In this document: positions 16,205 to 23,325 of the stretch, one piece after another
Layout: every line of letters begins with the position of its first letter
Position numbering within the stretch: position 1 is the stretch's first letter
Origin: Nocardia albiluteola
Lineage (GTDB): Bacteria; Actinomycetota; Actinomycetes; Mycobacteriales; Mycobacteriaceae
Assembly: GCF_018860155.1 (NCBI RefSeq)
Contig: NZ_JAHKNI010000014.1
Coordinates: forward strand, 62,001-126,000
Direction of reading: 5' to 3'
DNA length: 64,000 nucleotides
Notes under the pieces: generated by a model
Told to the model about the DNA's origin: nothing
Databases searched by the model: none
The model's input: the letters and a program-made list of their open reading frames with translations, nothing else
Position numbers and translations under genes: made by a program

Positions 16205-18172
16205 GTGGGTATCGATGCCCAACGTGAAGACATGGCCGAACGCGAGGACAAAGCCCTGCGCGAGCTGACCGATCAACTGATCGGCGATTACGCGGAAACG
16301 CATTCCGCGCAGCGGGTCCGGGCGGCCATCGACAGGGCGCTGCACCGCTTCAACGGCCGCACGATACGCGATTTCGTGCCAATTCTGGTGGAGCGCATCG
16401 TCCGCCACGAGCTGGGCGGGGGGCCCGCGGTGGGTATCGCCGAGATCGAGGCCACCCTGGGCACCAGCGAGCCGATCACAATCGAACCGGAGACGACCGA
16501 ACCCGATACAGCCGAGCAGCACAGCACCGATCCCGGCACCGCCGGCCCTGCCGGCGCCGAAACCGGAACGGCCACTTCGGGCAGCGGAACTCCCGAGGCG
16601 CTCGACCCTGACGCAACGGCCCGTATCACTCCGGATCCCGACAAGTCCGGCACCACCGCGGCCGATCCCGGCGCGACAGTCCCGGGCGAGACAGGTGCGA
16701 GTGTGACGGCACCGGATATGACGACACCGGAACCGGCAGCCGCGGTCGAGACAGATCCGGGCACCACGGATCCGAGCGTAACAACGTCCGGCGCAACAAC
16801 ATCGGGCGTTGCCGCTACCGACCCGAGTGCCACAGCCCCCGACACATCAGCATCGAGTGCCGCAGCATCAGGCGCAACTAAGCCGAGCGAAACAACGTCG
16901 GGCACAACGGATCCGAGTGCGACGACGACTGGCGCGACGACACCGGACGCGACAGTATCCGGTGTCGCGGCCTCAAATGCGACCGCTTCCGATCCGGGCA
17001 ACCGGCGTCCCACCGAACCGGCACCGACGAACGCCGCGGCCAAATTCCTGTCCGGCGCAAAGGCTCTCGTCGGTCCGCCGCTCACCGGCGGCAAGATCTT
17101 TGTTGCCGCGCTGGTGGCGATCGTCATCATCCTACTGTTCTCGATCCCGCACGGCACCGGTGGATCGCACCAAACCGGCACCGCCACAGCGGCTTCCGTG
17201 ACGACCGTGCACGGGGTAGTCGGATCGGAGAAGATTCCGTACTTCAACGATCCGAAGGTGGTCGCGGCGCTGGCGAAGCACGGGCTCGAGGTGCACGTGC
17301 AGGCCGCCGGTTCGCGGCAGATCGCCACCTCGCTGGATCTGAGCAAGGACGACTTCGCTTTTCCCTCCAGCGCCCCGGCGGCGGAGCGGCTGCTGCGCGA
17401 TCACCATCTGACCGCGAAGTACACGCCGTTCTCCTCGCCGATGGCGATCGCGACCTACAAGCCGATCGCGGACCTGCTGACCGCGGCGGGCGTGGTGCGG
17501 CCGGGCCCGGTGCCGACCCTGGACATGAACCGCTACATGGACCTGGTGAACAGCGGCACGCAGTGGAATCAGCTGCCCGGCAACACCACCTACCCGGTGT
17601 CGAAGAACATTCTGGTCTCCACCACCGACCCGCGGACATCGAACTCGGCGGATATGTACGTGGCGATCGCCAGCTACGTCGCCAATGACGACACGATCGT
17701 GCGCGGGCAGACCGCCGAGGACAACGCGGTGCAGAAGGTGGCGAAACTCTTCGTCGGCCAAGGCTTTTCGGACAACACCAGCCAGGGTCCGTTCGACGAG
17801 TACCTCTCCGCGGGCATGGGCCCCACCCCGCTGGTGCTCATCTACGAGGCCCAGTTCGTCGATGCCGCGGTGCACGGGAAGACAACGCCCGACATGGAGC
17901 TGATGTACCCGTCGCCGACGATCCTGTCCCAGCACACCCTGGTTCCGCTCGACGACGCGGGTGACCGGCTGGGCCGGCTGCTGTCCACCGACCCGGACCT
18001 GCAGCGCCTGGCCGCCGAACACGGCTTCCGCACCGGCGATCCGGCTCAGTTCACCTCGGTGACCAGCGATCACCACATCCCGGTCGCCCCGCAGGTCGTC
18101 GACGTGGTCGATCCCCCGGCCTACGACACCCTCGAGTACCTGCTCAACGGTGTCGCGAAGGCATACAACTGA
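16205..18172 (+). CDS. membrane protein: three-helix domain + Thr-rich linker + solute-binding-like domain
   Basis: 655-aa protein. Residues ~10-75 resemble the small three-helix bundle dimerisation domain common in actinobacteria (FNGRTIRDFVPILVERIVR). Residues ~85-285 are a low-complexity Thr/Ala/Ser/Pro/Gly linker made of imperfect short repeats. One membrane helix lies at ~297-313. The remaining ~330 residues look like an extracellular solute-binding-protein-type domain. GTG 16205 has GAGGAG six bases upstream. The linker precedes the membrane helix, so it would be cytoplasmic if the C-terminal domain is outside, which is unusual. No transporter genes are adjacent. Function unknown; a sensor role is inference. 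Confidence 0.75.
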   Translation: MGIDAQREDMAEREDKALRELTDQLIGDYAETHSAQRVRAAIDRALHRFNGRTIRDFVPILVERIVRHELGGGPAVGIAEIEATLGTSEPITIEPETTEPDTAEQHSTDPGTAGPAGAETGTATSGSGTPEALDPDATARITPDPDKSGTTAADPGATVPGETGASVTAPDMTTPEPAAAVETDPGTTDPSVTTSGATTSGVAATDPSATAPDTSASSAAASGATKPSETTSGTTDPSATTTGATTPDATVSGVAASNATASDPGNRRPTEPAPTNAAAKFLSGAKALVGPPLTGGKIFVAALVAIVIILLFSIPHGTGGSHQTGTATAASVTTVHGVVGSEKIPYFNDPKVVAALAKHGLEVHVQAAGSRQIATSLDLSKDDFAFPSSAPAAERLLRDHHLTAKYTPFSSPMAIATYKPIADLLTAAGVVRPGPVPTLDMNRYMDLVNSGTQWNQLPGNTTYPVSKNILVSTTDPRTSNSADMYVAIASYVANDDTIVRGQTAEDNAVQKVAKLFVGQGFSDNTSQGPFDEYLSAGMGPTPLVLIYEAQFVDAAVHGKTTPDMELMYPSPTILSQHTLVPLDDAGDRLGRLLSTDPDLQRLAAEHGFRTGDPAQFTSVTSDHHIPVAPQVVDVVDPPAYDTLEYLLNGVAKAYN

Positions 18173-18429
18173 AACTGGCCTCTGATCGATGAAAGTCGAT
18201 GGGCGACACAGTGATACGGCTGGTGATCCACGATCGCCGGCCGTATCGTGTTCGAGCCGATGCCCCCACAGGGCGGCGCTTCATCGCCTGGAAGCAGGTC
18301 GCAGCGCCGAACGTCAGAGTTTCGTCATCGCTTCCTGAGCCTTCTCGCCACCCAGGTGGGTAATGATCGTGACAGGCGGCGAGTACGACCCGAATCGGTG
18401 CCGCCCGCACGCATCGAAAGGGAGCGGAA

Positions 18430-19581
18430 GTGGTCACCGTCGCCGCACGGATCAGGGACCGGATCGAGCATTTCTATGCCGAACGCGCCACCGGCGCGCC
18501 GGGGACCAGGCCGTTTCTACACGGCCGCAGACCCACCGCAGCCGACGTGGTGCTCACCGGCAACGATTACCTGGCTCTGGCGGGCGACCGGGATATCGCC
18601 GCGGCGGCGGCCGCCGCGGCGCACAGTGACGCCGCCGCGCCCCAGCCCGGCCCGGATCAGAGCATGCTGGAGCGGCGGCTGGCTCGATACATGCACGCCG
18701 GCGCGGGCGTCGTGTGCCAGTCCGGCTGGGACGCGAATCTCGGTCTGCTGCAAGCCATTGCGGACCCACGGACGCAGGTCCACATCGATGCGAAGGCACA
18801 CATGTCGCTGCGGCAGGGCGCCATTGCGGCCGGGGCGCCCATCCGCACCTTCCGGCACCACGACCCCGGGCACCTGCGCGCGCAGATCGCCACGCACGGT
18901 CCCGGCATCATCGCCGTCGACGCGATCTGCAGCACCAGCGGCAGCCACAGCCCGCTGCCCGAACTGTGCCGGGTCGCGGAGGACACCGGCAGCGTGCTGG
19001 TGGTCGACGAGTCCCATTCGCTGGGCATCGACGGCCCGCACGGGACGGGCACGGTCGTAGCGCTCGGCCTCACCGAACGGGTGGCCTTCCGCACCGCCAG
19101 CCTGGCGAAGGCCTTCGCCGGACGCGCCGGGTTCATCGCGGTGCACGACCCGGATTTCGTCGACTACTTCCGGTCGGCGTCGTACCCGGCGGTGTTCTCC
19201 TCGGCACTGCGGTACCCCGACATCGTCGGCCTGGCGGCGACCCTGGACGCCGTGCGCGCCGCGGACGACCGCCGCACGCGGGTGCACGAGGTATCGATCG
19301 CGGTGCGAAAGGCCATGGCGGATCTCGGATTCGACCTGTCGGGCTCGGACAGCCAGATCGTCGCCGTGCCGACCGGGCCCGAAACACACGCGCTGCGAGT
19401 GCGCGACATCCTCGAACGACACGGCGTCCTGGGCGCACCCTTCTGCGCACCGGCCACGCCATCGGATCGTACCCTGATCCGATTCTCCCTTCACGCCGCC
19501 CTCACCGATCGCGACGTGGACCGAATCCTGATGGCCTGCAACGAGATTCGATACAAGCTCGGAGCGGCACCGCCGAGCTGA
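18430..19581 (+). CDS. CqsA-like alpha-hydroxyketone autoinducer synthase (PLP, AONS family)
   Basis: 383-aa PLP-dependent alpha-oxoamine synthase. Many segments follow Vibrio CqsA/Legionella LqsA rather than BioF or KBL: GNDYLALA, CQSGWDANLGLLQ, DAKAHMSLRQGA, HGPGIIAVDAICST, VVDESHSLG (residues ~191-199), FRTASLAKAFAGRAG with the PLP Lys at ~227, and SYPAVFSS. CqsA condenses an acyl-CoA with an amino acid derivative to give an aminoketone quorum signal. Length fits (about 390 aa). GTG 18430 is preceded by GGGAGCGG. It stands alone: no CqsS/LqsS-type kinase or bio genes are nearby. A non-signalling ketone synthase is the alternative. Confidence 0.8.
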   Translation: MVTVAARIRDRIEHFYAERATGAPGTRPFLHGRRPTAADVVLTGNDYLALAGDRDIAAAAAAAAHSDAAAPQPGPDQSMLERRLARYMHAGAGVVCQSGWDANLGLLQAIADPRTQVHIDAKAHMSLRQGAIAAGAPIRTFRHHDPGHLRAQIATHGPGIIAVDAICSTSGSHSPLPELCRVAEDTGSVLVVDESHSLGIDGPHGTGTVVALGLTERVAFRTASLAKAFAGRAGFIAVHDPDFVDYFRSASYPAVFSSALRYPDIVGLAATLDAVRAADDRRTRVHEVSIAVRKAMADLGFDLSGSDSQIVAVPTGPETHALRVRDILERHGVLGAPFCAPATPSDRTLIRFSLHAALTDRDVDRILMACNEIRYKLGAAPPS

Positions 19582-19751
19582 CGAATATTCGGATGCACAC
19601 TCGCCCGCGGTCCCGTACCGTCGGTTCGGCGCTGGGGGCCAACGCTTCCCGGCTCAAACATCACTCGCGGGTCCACTTTGGAACCCATCTCGGGTGTGGC
19701 GGAACACTTTTCGGAATCGAAGCACGGAGACTGTGCGGGGAGGGAGGCATC

Positions 19752-20483
19752 ATGGCGAAGCTCAATCAGATCATCGCGGTGGAGAAGGGCGTCAAGAGCG
19801 GAGCGCTGCGCGATCTGGCCGGGGTGCACGCCACCCTGCAGAAGCCCGCCCTGCTCGCGGGCATCTCCCGGACGTACCAGCCCAAGGACGAGGAGGGCGA
19901 GCAGCTGCCGCCGGAATCGACTCGCGTGCAGGTGAAGTCGGAGGATGTGCTGCGCCGCACCGCGGACACGCTGACCCGGCTGTTCGACGTGACCGCGACG
20001 AAGGACTGGGCGAACTGCGAGGCCCGGGCGGATGTGACCATCGACGGCCGCACGCTGCTGTCCGAAGCACCCGTCACGTACCTGCTGTTTCTCGAGAAGC
20101 AGCTGACCGATCTGCTCGCCTTCGTCAAGAAGCTGCCGGTGCTCGATGCCGCGGAGGCGTGGGTGTTCGACGACTCCTCGGACACGTGGCGCACCGATCC
20201 GGTGCGCACCATCCGCACCAAGAAGGTGCCGCGCAACCACGTCAAGGCCGAGGCCACCGAGAAGCACCCGGCGCAGGTCGAGGTGTACTACGAGGACATC
20301 GCGATCGGCTACTGGACGACCACCAAGTTCTCCGGCGCGCTGCCGGCCCGGCGCATCAACGAGCTGACCGACCGGATCGAAAAGCTGCGCCAGGCAGTAC
20401 AATTCGCACGGGAAGAGGCCAATTCGACCGAGGTGGCCGATCACAAGGTCGGCGCGGCCCTGTTCGAATACCTGTTCCGCTGA
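19752..20483 (+). CDS. conserved-looking 243-aa protein upstream of tRNA-like RNAs
   Basis: ATG 19752 has GGGAGG four bases upstream. The protein is soluble, with no signal peptide or membrane helix, an N-terminal basic helix (MAKLNQIIAVEKGVKSGAL), a long central alpha/beta region and a C-terminal coiled helix (ELTDRIEKLRQAVQFAREEA). No family with known function was recognised. Its stop is followed within 5 bp by a strong hairpin and then by two RNAs carrying permuted tRNA modules. It could be the protein partner of those RNAs (inference from linkage only). The 170-bp gap upstream separates it from the CqsA-like gene. Confidence 0.8.
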   Translation: MAKLNQIIAVEKGVKSGALRDLAGVHATLQKPALLAGISRTYQPKDEEGEQLPPESTRVQVKSEDVLRRTADTLTRLFDVTATKDWANCEARADVTIDGRTLLSEAPVTYLLFLEKQLTDLLAFVKKLPVLDAAEAWVFDDSSDTWRTDPVRTIRTKKVPRNHVKAEATEKHPAQVEVYYEDIAIGYWTTTKFSGALPARRINELTDRIEKLRQAVQFAREEANSTEVADHKVGAALFEYLFR

Positions 20484-20487
20484 TCGA

Positions 20488-20541
20488 ATCCGGGTTCCAC
20501 CCGGATCCATGGAATTCCCCCGCCTGCACAGGGCGGGGGAA
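20488..20541 (+). terminator. two strong hairpins after the 243-aa gene
   Basis: Hairpin A: ATCCGGGT-TCC-ACCCGGAT (20488-20506), 8-bp stem. Hairpin B: TTCCCCCGCC-TGCACAG-GGCGGGGGAA (20515-20541), perfect 10-bp stem. No U-tract follows, as often in actinobacteria. They could terminate or attenuate transcription before the tRNA-like RNAs, or mark a processing site if the RNAs are cut from the same transcript. Confidence 0.55.
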
Positions 20542-20550
20542 GCGCGAGGA

Positions 20551-20698
20551 GCGCGAAGCTCAAACTGAAGATGAACCTGATTCAGCGGTATCAGTGCGGG
20601 TTCGAATCCCGCCCCGGGCAGCCTTCGGCCCGGGTAGCCCAAGTGGTAGAGGCAGCCGCCGCAAGCTCAGACTCTCGCTCCAGATTGAGTATTCGCCG
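20551..20698 (+). ncRNA. Y RNA-like RNA 1 with circularly permuted tRNA module
   Basis: In 5'-3' order: a canonical T-arm GCGGG-TTCGAAT-CCCGC (20596-20612), an acceptor 3' strand CCCGGGC (20613-20619), an 8-nt cap loop, the complementary acceptor 5' strand GCCCGGG (20628-20634), T8 and A9 equivalents, and a D-arm with the GTGGTA loop (20637-20653). The halves are thus permuted and the acceptor end is closed. In place of an anticodon stem, GCGGT (20585-20589) pairs with GCCGC (20655-20659) and the helix continues through CTGA/TCAG, CTG/CAG, CTCAA/TTGAG and GCGAA/TTCGC (20553-20557 with 20692-20696). This is the architecture known for YrlA Y RNAs. It is not a translating tRNA: no anticodon loop and no free 3' end. 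Confidence 0.75.
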
Positions 20699-20715
20699 CC
20701 GAACCACAGGAGGCT

Positions 20716-20826
20716 GAGGAACGGGCGACCGCGACGAGGTGCCGGCTCGTATCCGGCTCTCCGCGCTCTCATGCGGAGATGGTCCAACGGTAGGACGCGT
20801 CGCAGACCAGCCTGATCCGTTCCCTC
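20716..20826 (+). ncRNA. Y RNA-like RNA 2 with circularly permuted tRNA module
   Basis: Same plan as RNA 1 with different sequence. T-arm GCCGG-CTCGTAT-CCGGC (20741-20757), acceptor 3' strand TCTCCGC (20758-20764), 8-nt cap, acceptor 5' strand GCGGAGA (20773-20779), two nucleotides, D-arm GTCC-AACGGTA-GGAC (20782-20796) with the GG pair. A single nucleotide, as at tRNA position 26, leads to CGTCGC (20798-20803), which pairs with GCGACG (20731-20736). An outer helix GGAACGG/CCGTTCC (20718-20724 with 20817-20823) closes the RNA around an asymmetric internal loop. The stems are conserved in pairing but not in sequence between RNAs 1 and 2, which argues for selection on structure. Confidence 0.72.
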
Positions 20827-20860
20827 CCCCGCAACGTGGTGCGAAATGGGCGGCACGATG

Positions 20861-20891
20861 GAGCCCGGCGGGCGGCAAAACCGCCGGGCTC
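20861..20891 (+). terminator. strong hairpin terminator after the tRNA-like RNAs
   Basis: Perfect 11-bp stem GAGCCCGGCGG (20861-20871) with CCGCCGGGCTC (20881-20891) around GCGGCAAAA. It closes the unit containing the two RNAs and lies 43 bp before the ankyrin gene. Confidence 0.65.
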
Positions 20892-20933
20892 CCCTCGCAA
20901 CCGCCATTCGCCGGCGGTGGTAGAAGTAGTTTC

Positions 20934-21323
20934 GTGGACACCGACGGGATGGATCCGGAACTGATCGAACTCGCGGGCCGGATCTTCGACACGGCCCGCA
21001 CGGGTGATGCGGCCGCGTTGGCCGCGTACCTCGATGCCGGGGCGCCGGTGAATCTGACCAACGACCGGGGCGACACCCTGCTGATGCTGGCCGCGTACCA
21101 CGGGCATCCGGACGCGGTCGCGGTGCTGCTGGATCGCGGCGCCGACCCCGACCGGGCCAACGACCGGGGCCAGACGCCCGCCGCCGGGGCGGTGTTCAAG
21201 GGCGAGGACGAGATCCTGCGCAAGCTGCTGGCCGCGGGCGCCGATCCAGACGCCGGAACCCCCTCCGCGCGGGATTCCGCCACCATGTTCGGCAAGACCG
21301 ACCTGCTGAAACTGTTCGGCTGA
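20934..21323 (+). CDS. small ankyrin-repeat protein
   Basis: 129-aa protein with about three ankyrin repeats: GDAAALAAYLDAGAPVN, GDTLLMLAAYHGHPDAVAVLLDRGADPD and GQTPAAGAVFKGEDEILRKLLAAGADPD are recognisable repeat cores. No signal peptide. GTG 20934 is taken as start (ATG 20949 possible); neither has a clear Shine-Dalgarno. Ankyrin domains bind proteins; the partner is unknown. It directly follows the tRNA-like RNA unit but is separated by a terminator hairpin, so co-function is uncertain. It converges with the deaminase gene. Confidence 0.82.
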   Translation: MDTDGMDPELIELAGRIFDTARTGDAAALAAYLDAGAPVNLTNDRGDTLLMLAAYHGHPDAVAVLLDRGADPDRANDRGQTPAAGAVFKGEDEILRKLLAAGADPDAGTPSARDSATMFGKTDLLKLFG

Positions 21324-21329
21324 CACCCG

Positions 21330-21788
21330 CTACTCGGGGACGCCGATGTCCTCGAACCAGAGTTCGGGCCGCTCGGCGATGAACCTGGTCATCAGATCGA
21401 CACAGCGTGGATCGTCCAGCACCGTGATCGATACGCCGTGCTCGGCGAGCCAGTCGTGGCCGCCGGTGAAGGTTCGCGACTCCCCGACGACCACCGCGCC
21501 GATCCCGAATTGCCGCACCAGCCCGCTGCAGTACCAGCACGGCGAGAGCGTGGTGACCATGATGGTGTCGCGATAGTCCCGCCGGCGCCCGGCGTTGCGG
21601 AACGCATCGATCTCCGCGTGCAGGCTCGGATCCCCGGACTGCACGCGCCGATTGCGCCCGCGACCCAGCAGCTTTCCGTCCGCGTCGAACAACGCCGCAC
21701 CGATCGGGATGCCACCCTCCGACAGTCCGAGCCTGGCCTCCGCGAGGGCCGTGTCCAAGAGCCGCGCCGCGTCGATCATGAAATCCAT
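21330..21788 (-). CDS. cytidine/cytosine-type nucleoside deaminase
   Basis: 152-aa zinc deaminase. Ligands are visible: H57-A58-E59 in HAEID, and C84 and C87 in SPCWYC. Overall length and the TTLSPCWYCSGL and GESRTFTGG motifs resemble cytosine/guanine deaminase-type proteins (yeast Fcy1-like) more than tRNA adenosine deaminase. It probably deaminates a free base in pyrimidine or purine salvage; substrate not fixed by sequence. ATG 21788 has a weak upstream AGGG; ATG 21779 is an alternative. The promoter region faces the SMP-30-like gene. Confidence 0.85.
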   Translation of the reverse strand: MDFMIDAARLLDTALAEARLGLSEGGIPIGAALFDADGKLLGRGRNRRVQSGDPSLHAEIDAFRNAGRRRDYRDTIMVTTLSPCWYCSGLVRQFGIGAVVVGESRTFTGGHDWLAEHGVSITVLDDPRCVDLMTRFIAERPELWFEDIGVPE

Positions 21789-21864
21789 CGTGCCCTACGC
21801 CGTCGGCGTCGTCCGCGACGCACATCATTCGGCCCGAACGGTACCGACGGGACCGCCTCGACGG

Positions 21865-21870
21865 TACGTT
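21865..21870 (+). promoter_or_regulatory. candidate -10 element for leaderless SMP-30-like gene
   Basis: TACGTT (TANNNT) followed by exactly six bases and ATG 21877, with no Shine-Dalgarno sequence. This places +1 at the A of the start codon. Confidence 0.45.
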
Positions 21871-21876
21871 TCGGGT

Positions 21877-22872
21877 ATGCCGCTACAGCCTCAGCGTTGG
21901 ACACCGCCGCAGGCGCCCGCACGTGCCCGCGAACCTCATAGTGTGCCGCCGATGCCCGTGCCCCGGCTGCTGCCGCTGCCCGGGAGCAGTCCCGAGGATG
22001 TGGTGCTGGCCGCGGACGGCAGGCTCGTCACCGGGATCAGCGGCGGGCCGATCCTGGCCGTGCATCCCGCCGACGGCACGGTCGAGCAGATCGCGCACAC
22101 CGGTGGGCGGCCGCTGGGCCTGCACGCGGAACCCGATGGCGCGCTGCTGATCTGCGATTCCGAGCGAGGCCTGCTCCGGCTGGACAAGCCGCACGGCGAG
22201 TTGGAGGTGCTCGTCGACGAGGTGGACGGCGAGCGCCTGAACTTCGCCAGCAACGTGGTCGCCGACACCGACGGCACGATCTATTTCTCGGCCTCCACCC
22301 GGCGGTACCCGTTCGAGCACTACATGGCCGATTTTTACGAGCATTCCGGCACCGGGCGCCTGCTGCGCCGCCTGCCCGACGGCCGGGTCGAAACCCTGTT
22401 GGACGGACTGCAATTCGCCAACGGGGTGGTGCTGGCGCCGGACCGCTCCTGTGTGCTGGTCGCCGAGACCGCCGGGTACCGGGTGGCCCGCTATCACCTG
22501 TCCGGCCCACGCGCCGGAACCAGCGACTACCTGGTGGAGAACCTGCCCGGATTCCCCGACAACATGGCCCTGGGCAGTGACGGCCTGTGCTGGGTCACCC
22601 TCGTCAGCCCGCGAAATCCCCTACTGGACAAGCTTCTTCCGCTACCGGGCATCCTGCGCCGGATCGCCTACGCGATCCCGGACGCGCTGCAGCCCAAGCC
22701 GATCCGCTCCGCATGGGTGCAGGCCTACTCGCTCGACGGCGCCCTCGTGCACGACCTGCAACGCGAACCCGACCACTACGCGATGGTCACGGGCGTCGTC
22801 GAACAGGACGGCACGCTCTACCTCGGCAGCCTGGTCGCGTCGGCCATCGCGGTGGTCGAGTTGCCCTCCTGA
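21877..22872 (+). CDS. SMP-30/strictosidine-synthase-like beta-propeller protein
   Basis: 331-aa protein with repeated beta-propeller blades (VVLAADGRLVTG, ADTDGTIYFSAS, NGVVLAPDRSCVLVAET, DNMALGSDGLCWV) typical of the SMP-30/gluconolactonase/strictosidine synthase-like clan. Such enzymes hydrolyse lactones or esters using a central metal; the exact substrate is unknown. ATG 21877 is chosen because TACGTT sits six bases upstream, giving a leaderless mRNA; the frame is open further upstream across the antisense deaminase. It stands as a single gene. Confidence 0.8.
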   Translation: MPLQPQRWTPPQAPARAREPHSVPPMPVPRLLPLPGSSPEDVVLAADGRLVTGISGGPILAVHPADGTVEQIAHTGGRPLGLHAEPDGALLICDSERGLLRLDKPHGELEVLVDEVDGERLNFASNVVADTDGTIYFSASTRRYPFEHYMADFYEHSGTGRLLRRLPDGRVETLLDGLQFANGVVLAPDRSCVLVAETAGYRVARYHLSGPRAGTSDYLVENLPGFPDNMALGSDGLCWVTLVSPRNPLLDKLLPLPGILRRIAYAIPDALQPKPIRSAWVQAYSLDGALVHDLQREPDHYAMVTGVVEQDGTLYLGSLVASAIAVVELPS

Positions 22873-22924
22873 GCGCGGGCGGGCGGGTGCTCGGCGTCGC
22901 CTTCGGCGATGTCCAGCCGCGCAC

Positions 22925-23146
22925 CTAGCCGCGCGGCGGCGCAAGGATGTGGACGGCTGCGTTCATCCGGCAGCGCAGGCACATCGCGTCACTGCTGCGA
23001 TGCGTGTCGAGCATCCACCTGGAGCAACGATGGCAGTGGGTCGATTTCGGCGGGGCGGGAAGCTCGGACAGGCCCATGGCGAGCATGATGATGATCGTCG
23101 CCAGAAGTATCACTGCCAGGGAGAATGCCAGGGTGTCCAACACCAT
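22925..23146 (-). CDS. small membrane protein with zinc-ribbon-like Cys pairs
   Basis: 73-aa protein: one N-terminal membrane helix (FSLAVILLATIIIMLAMGL) followed by C-H-R-C and C-L-R-C pairs 15 residues apart, a possible zinc knuckle. The start has GAGGAG upstream of ATG 23146. No family recognised. The combination of a membrane anchor and zinc ribbon suggests a small regulatory or assembly protein, but nothing in the neighbourhood defines a role. Confidence 0.6.
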   Translation of the reverse strand: MVLDTLAFSLAVILLATIIIMLAMGLSELPAPPKSTHCHRCSRWMLDTHRSSDAMCLRCRMNAAVHILAPPRG

Positions 23147-23325
23147 GAGGCCTCAGCTCCTCCGATAGTCACCAGCCTGTATCGCCTGTTGCACCCGATC
23201 AGCCGCCGCCTCGGCGCAGCTGGGGCTGGTCGACGCATCCGGTGCGAGCGCACCCTCCACGGTAGTCCCAACCAGCGAAAACTCCACTCAGGTGGCGAAA
23301 TTTCCATACACAACTGCCCGAACCC

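Noticed and set aside
18173..18429. Gene or signal-receptor fragment upstream of the CqsA-like gene
   Set aside because: Only shadow frames; nothing resembling a histidine kinase or response regulator.
20596..20796. Ordinary tRNA genes
   Set aside because: T- and D-arms are canonical, but the halves are in reversed order, the acceptor end is closed by a loop and there is no anticodon loop.
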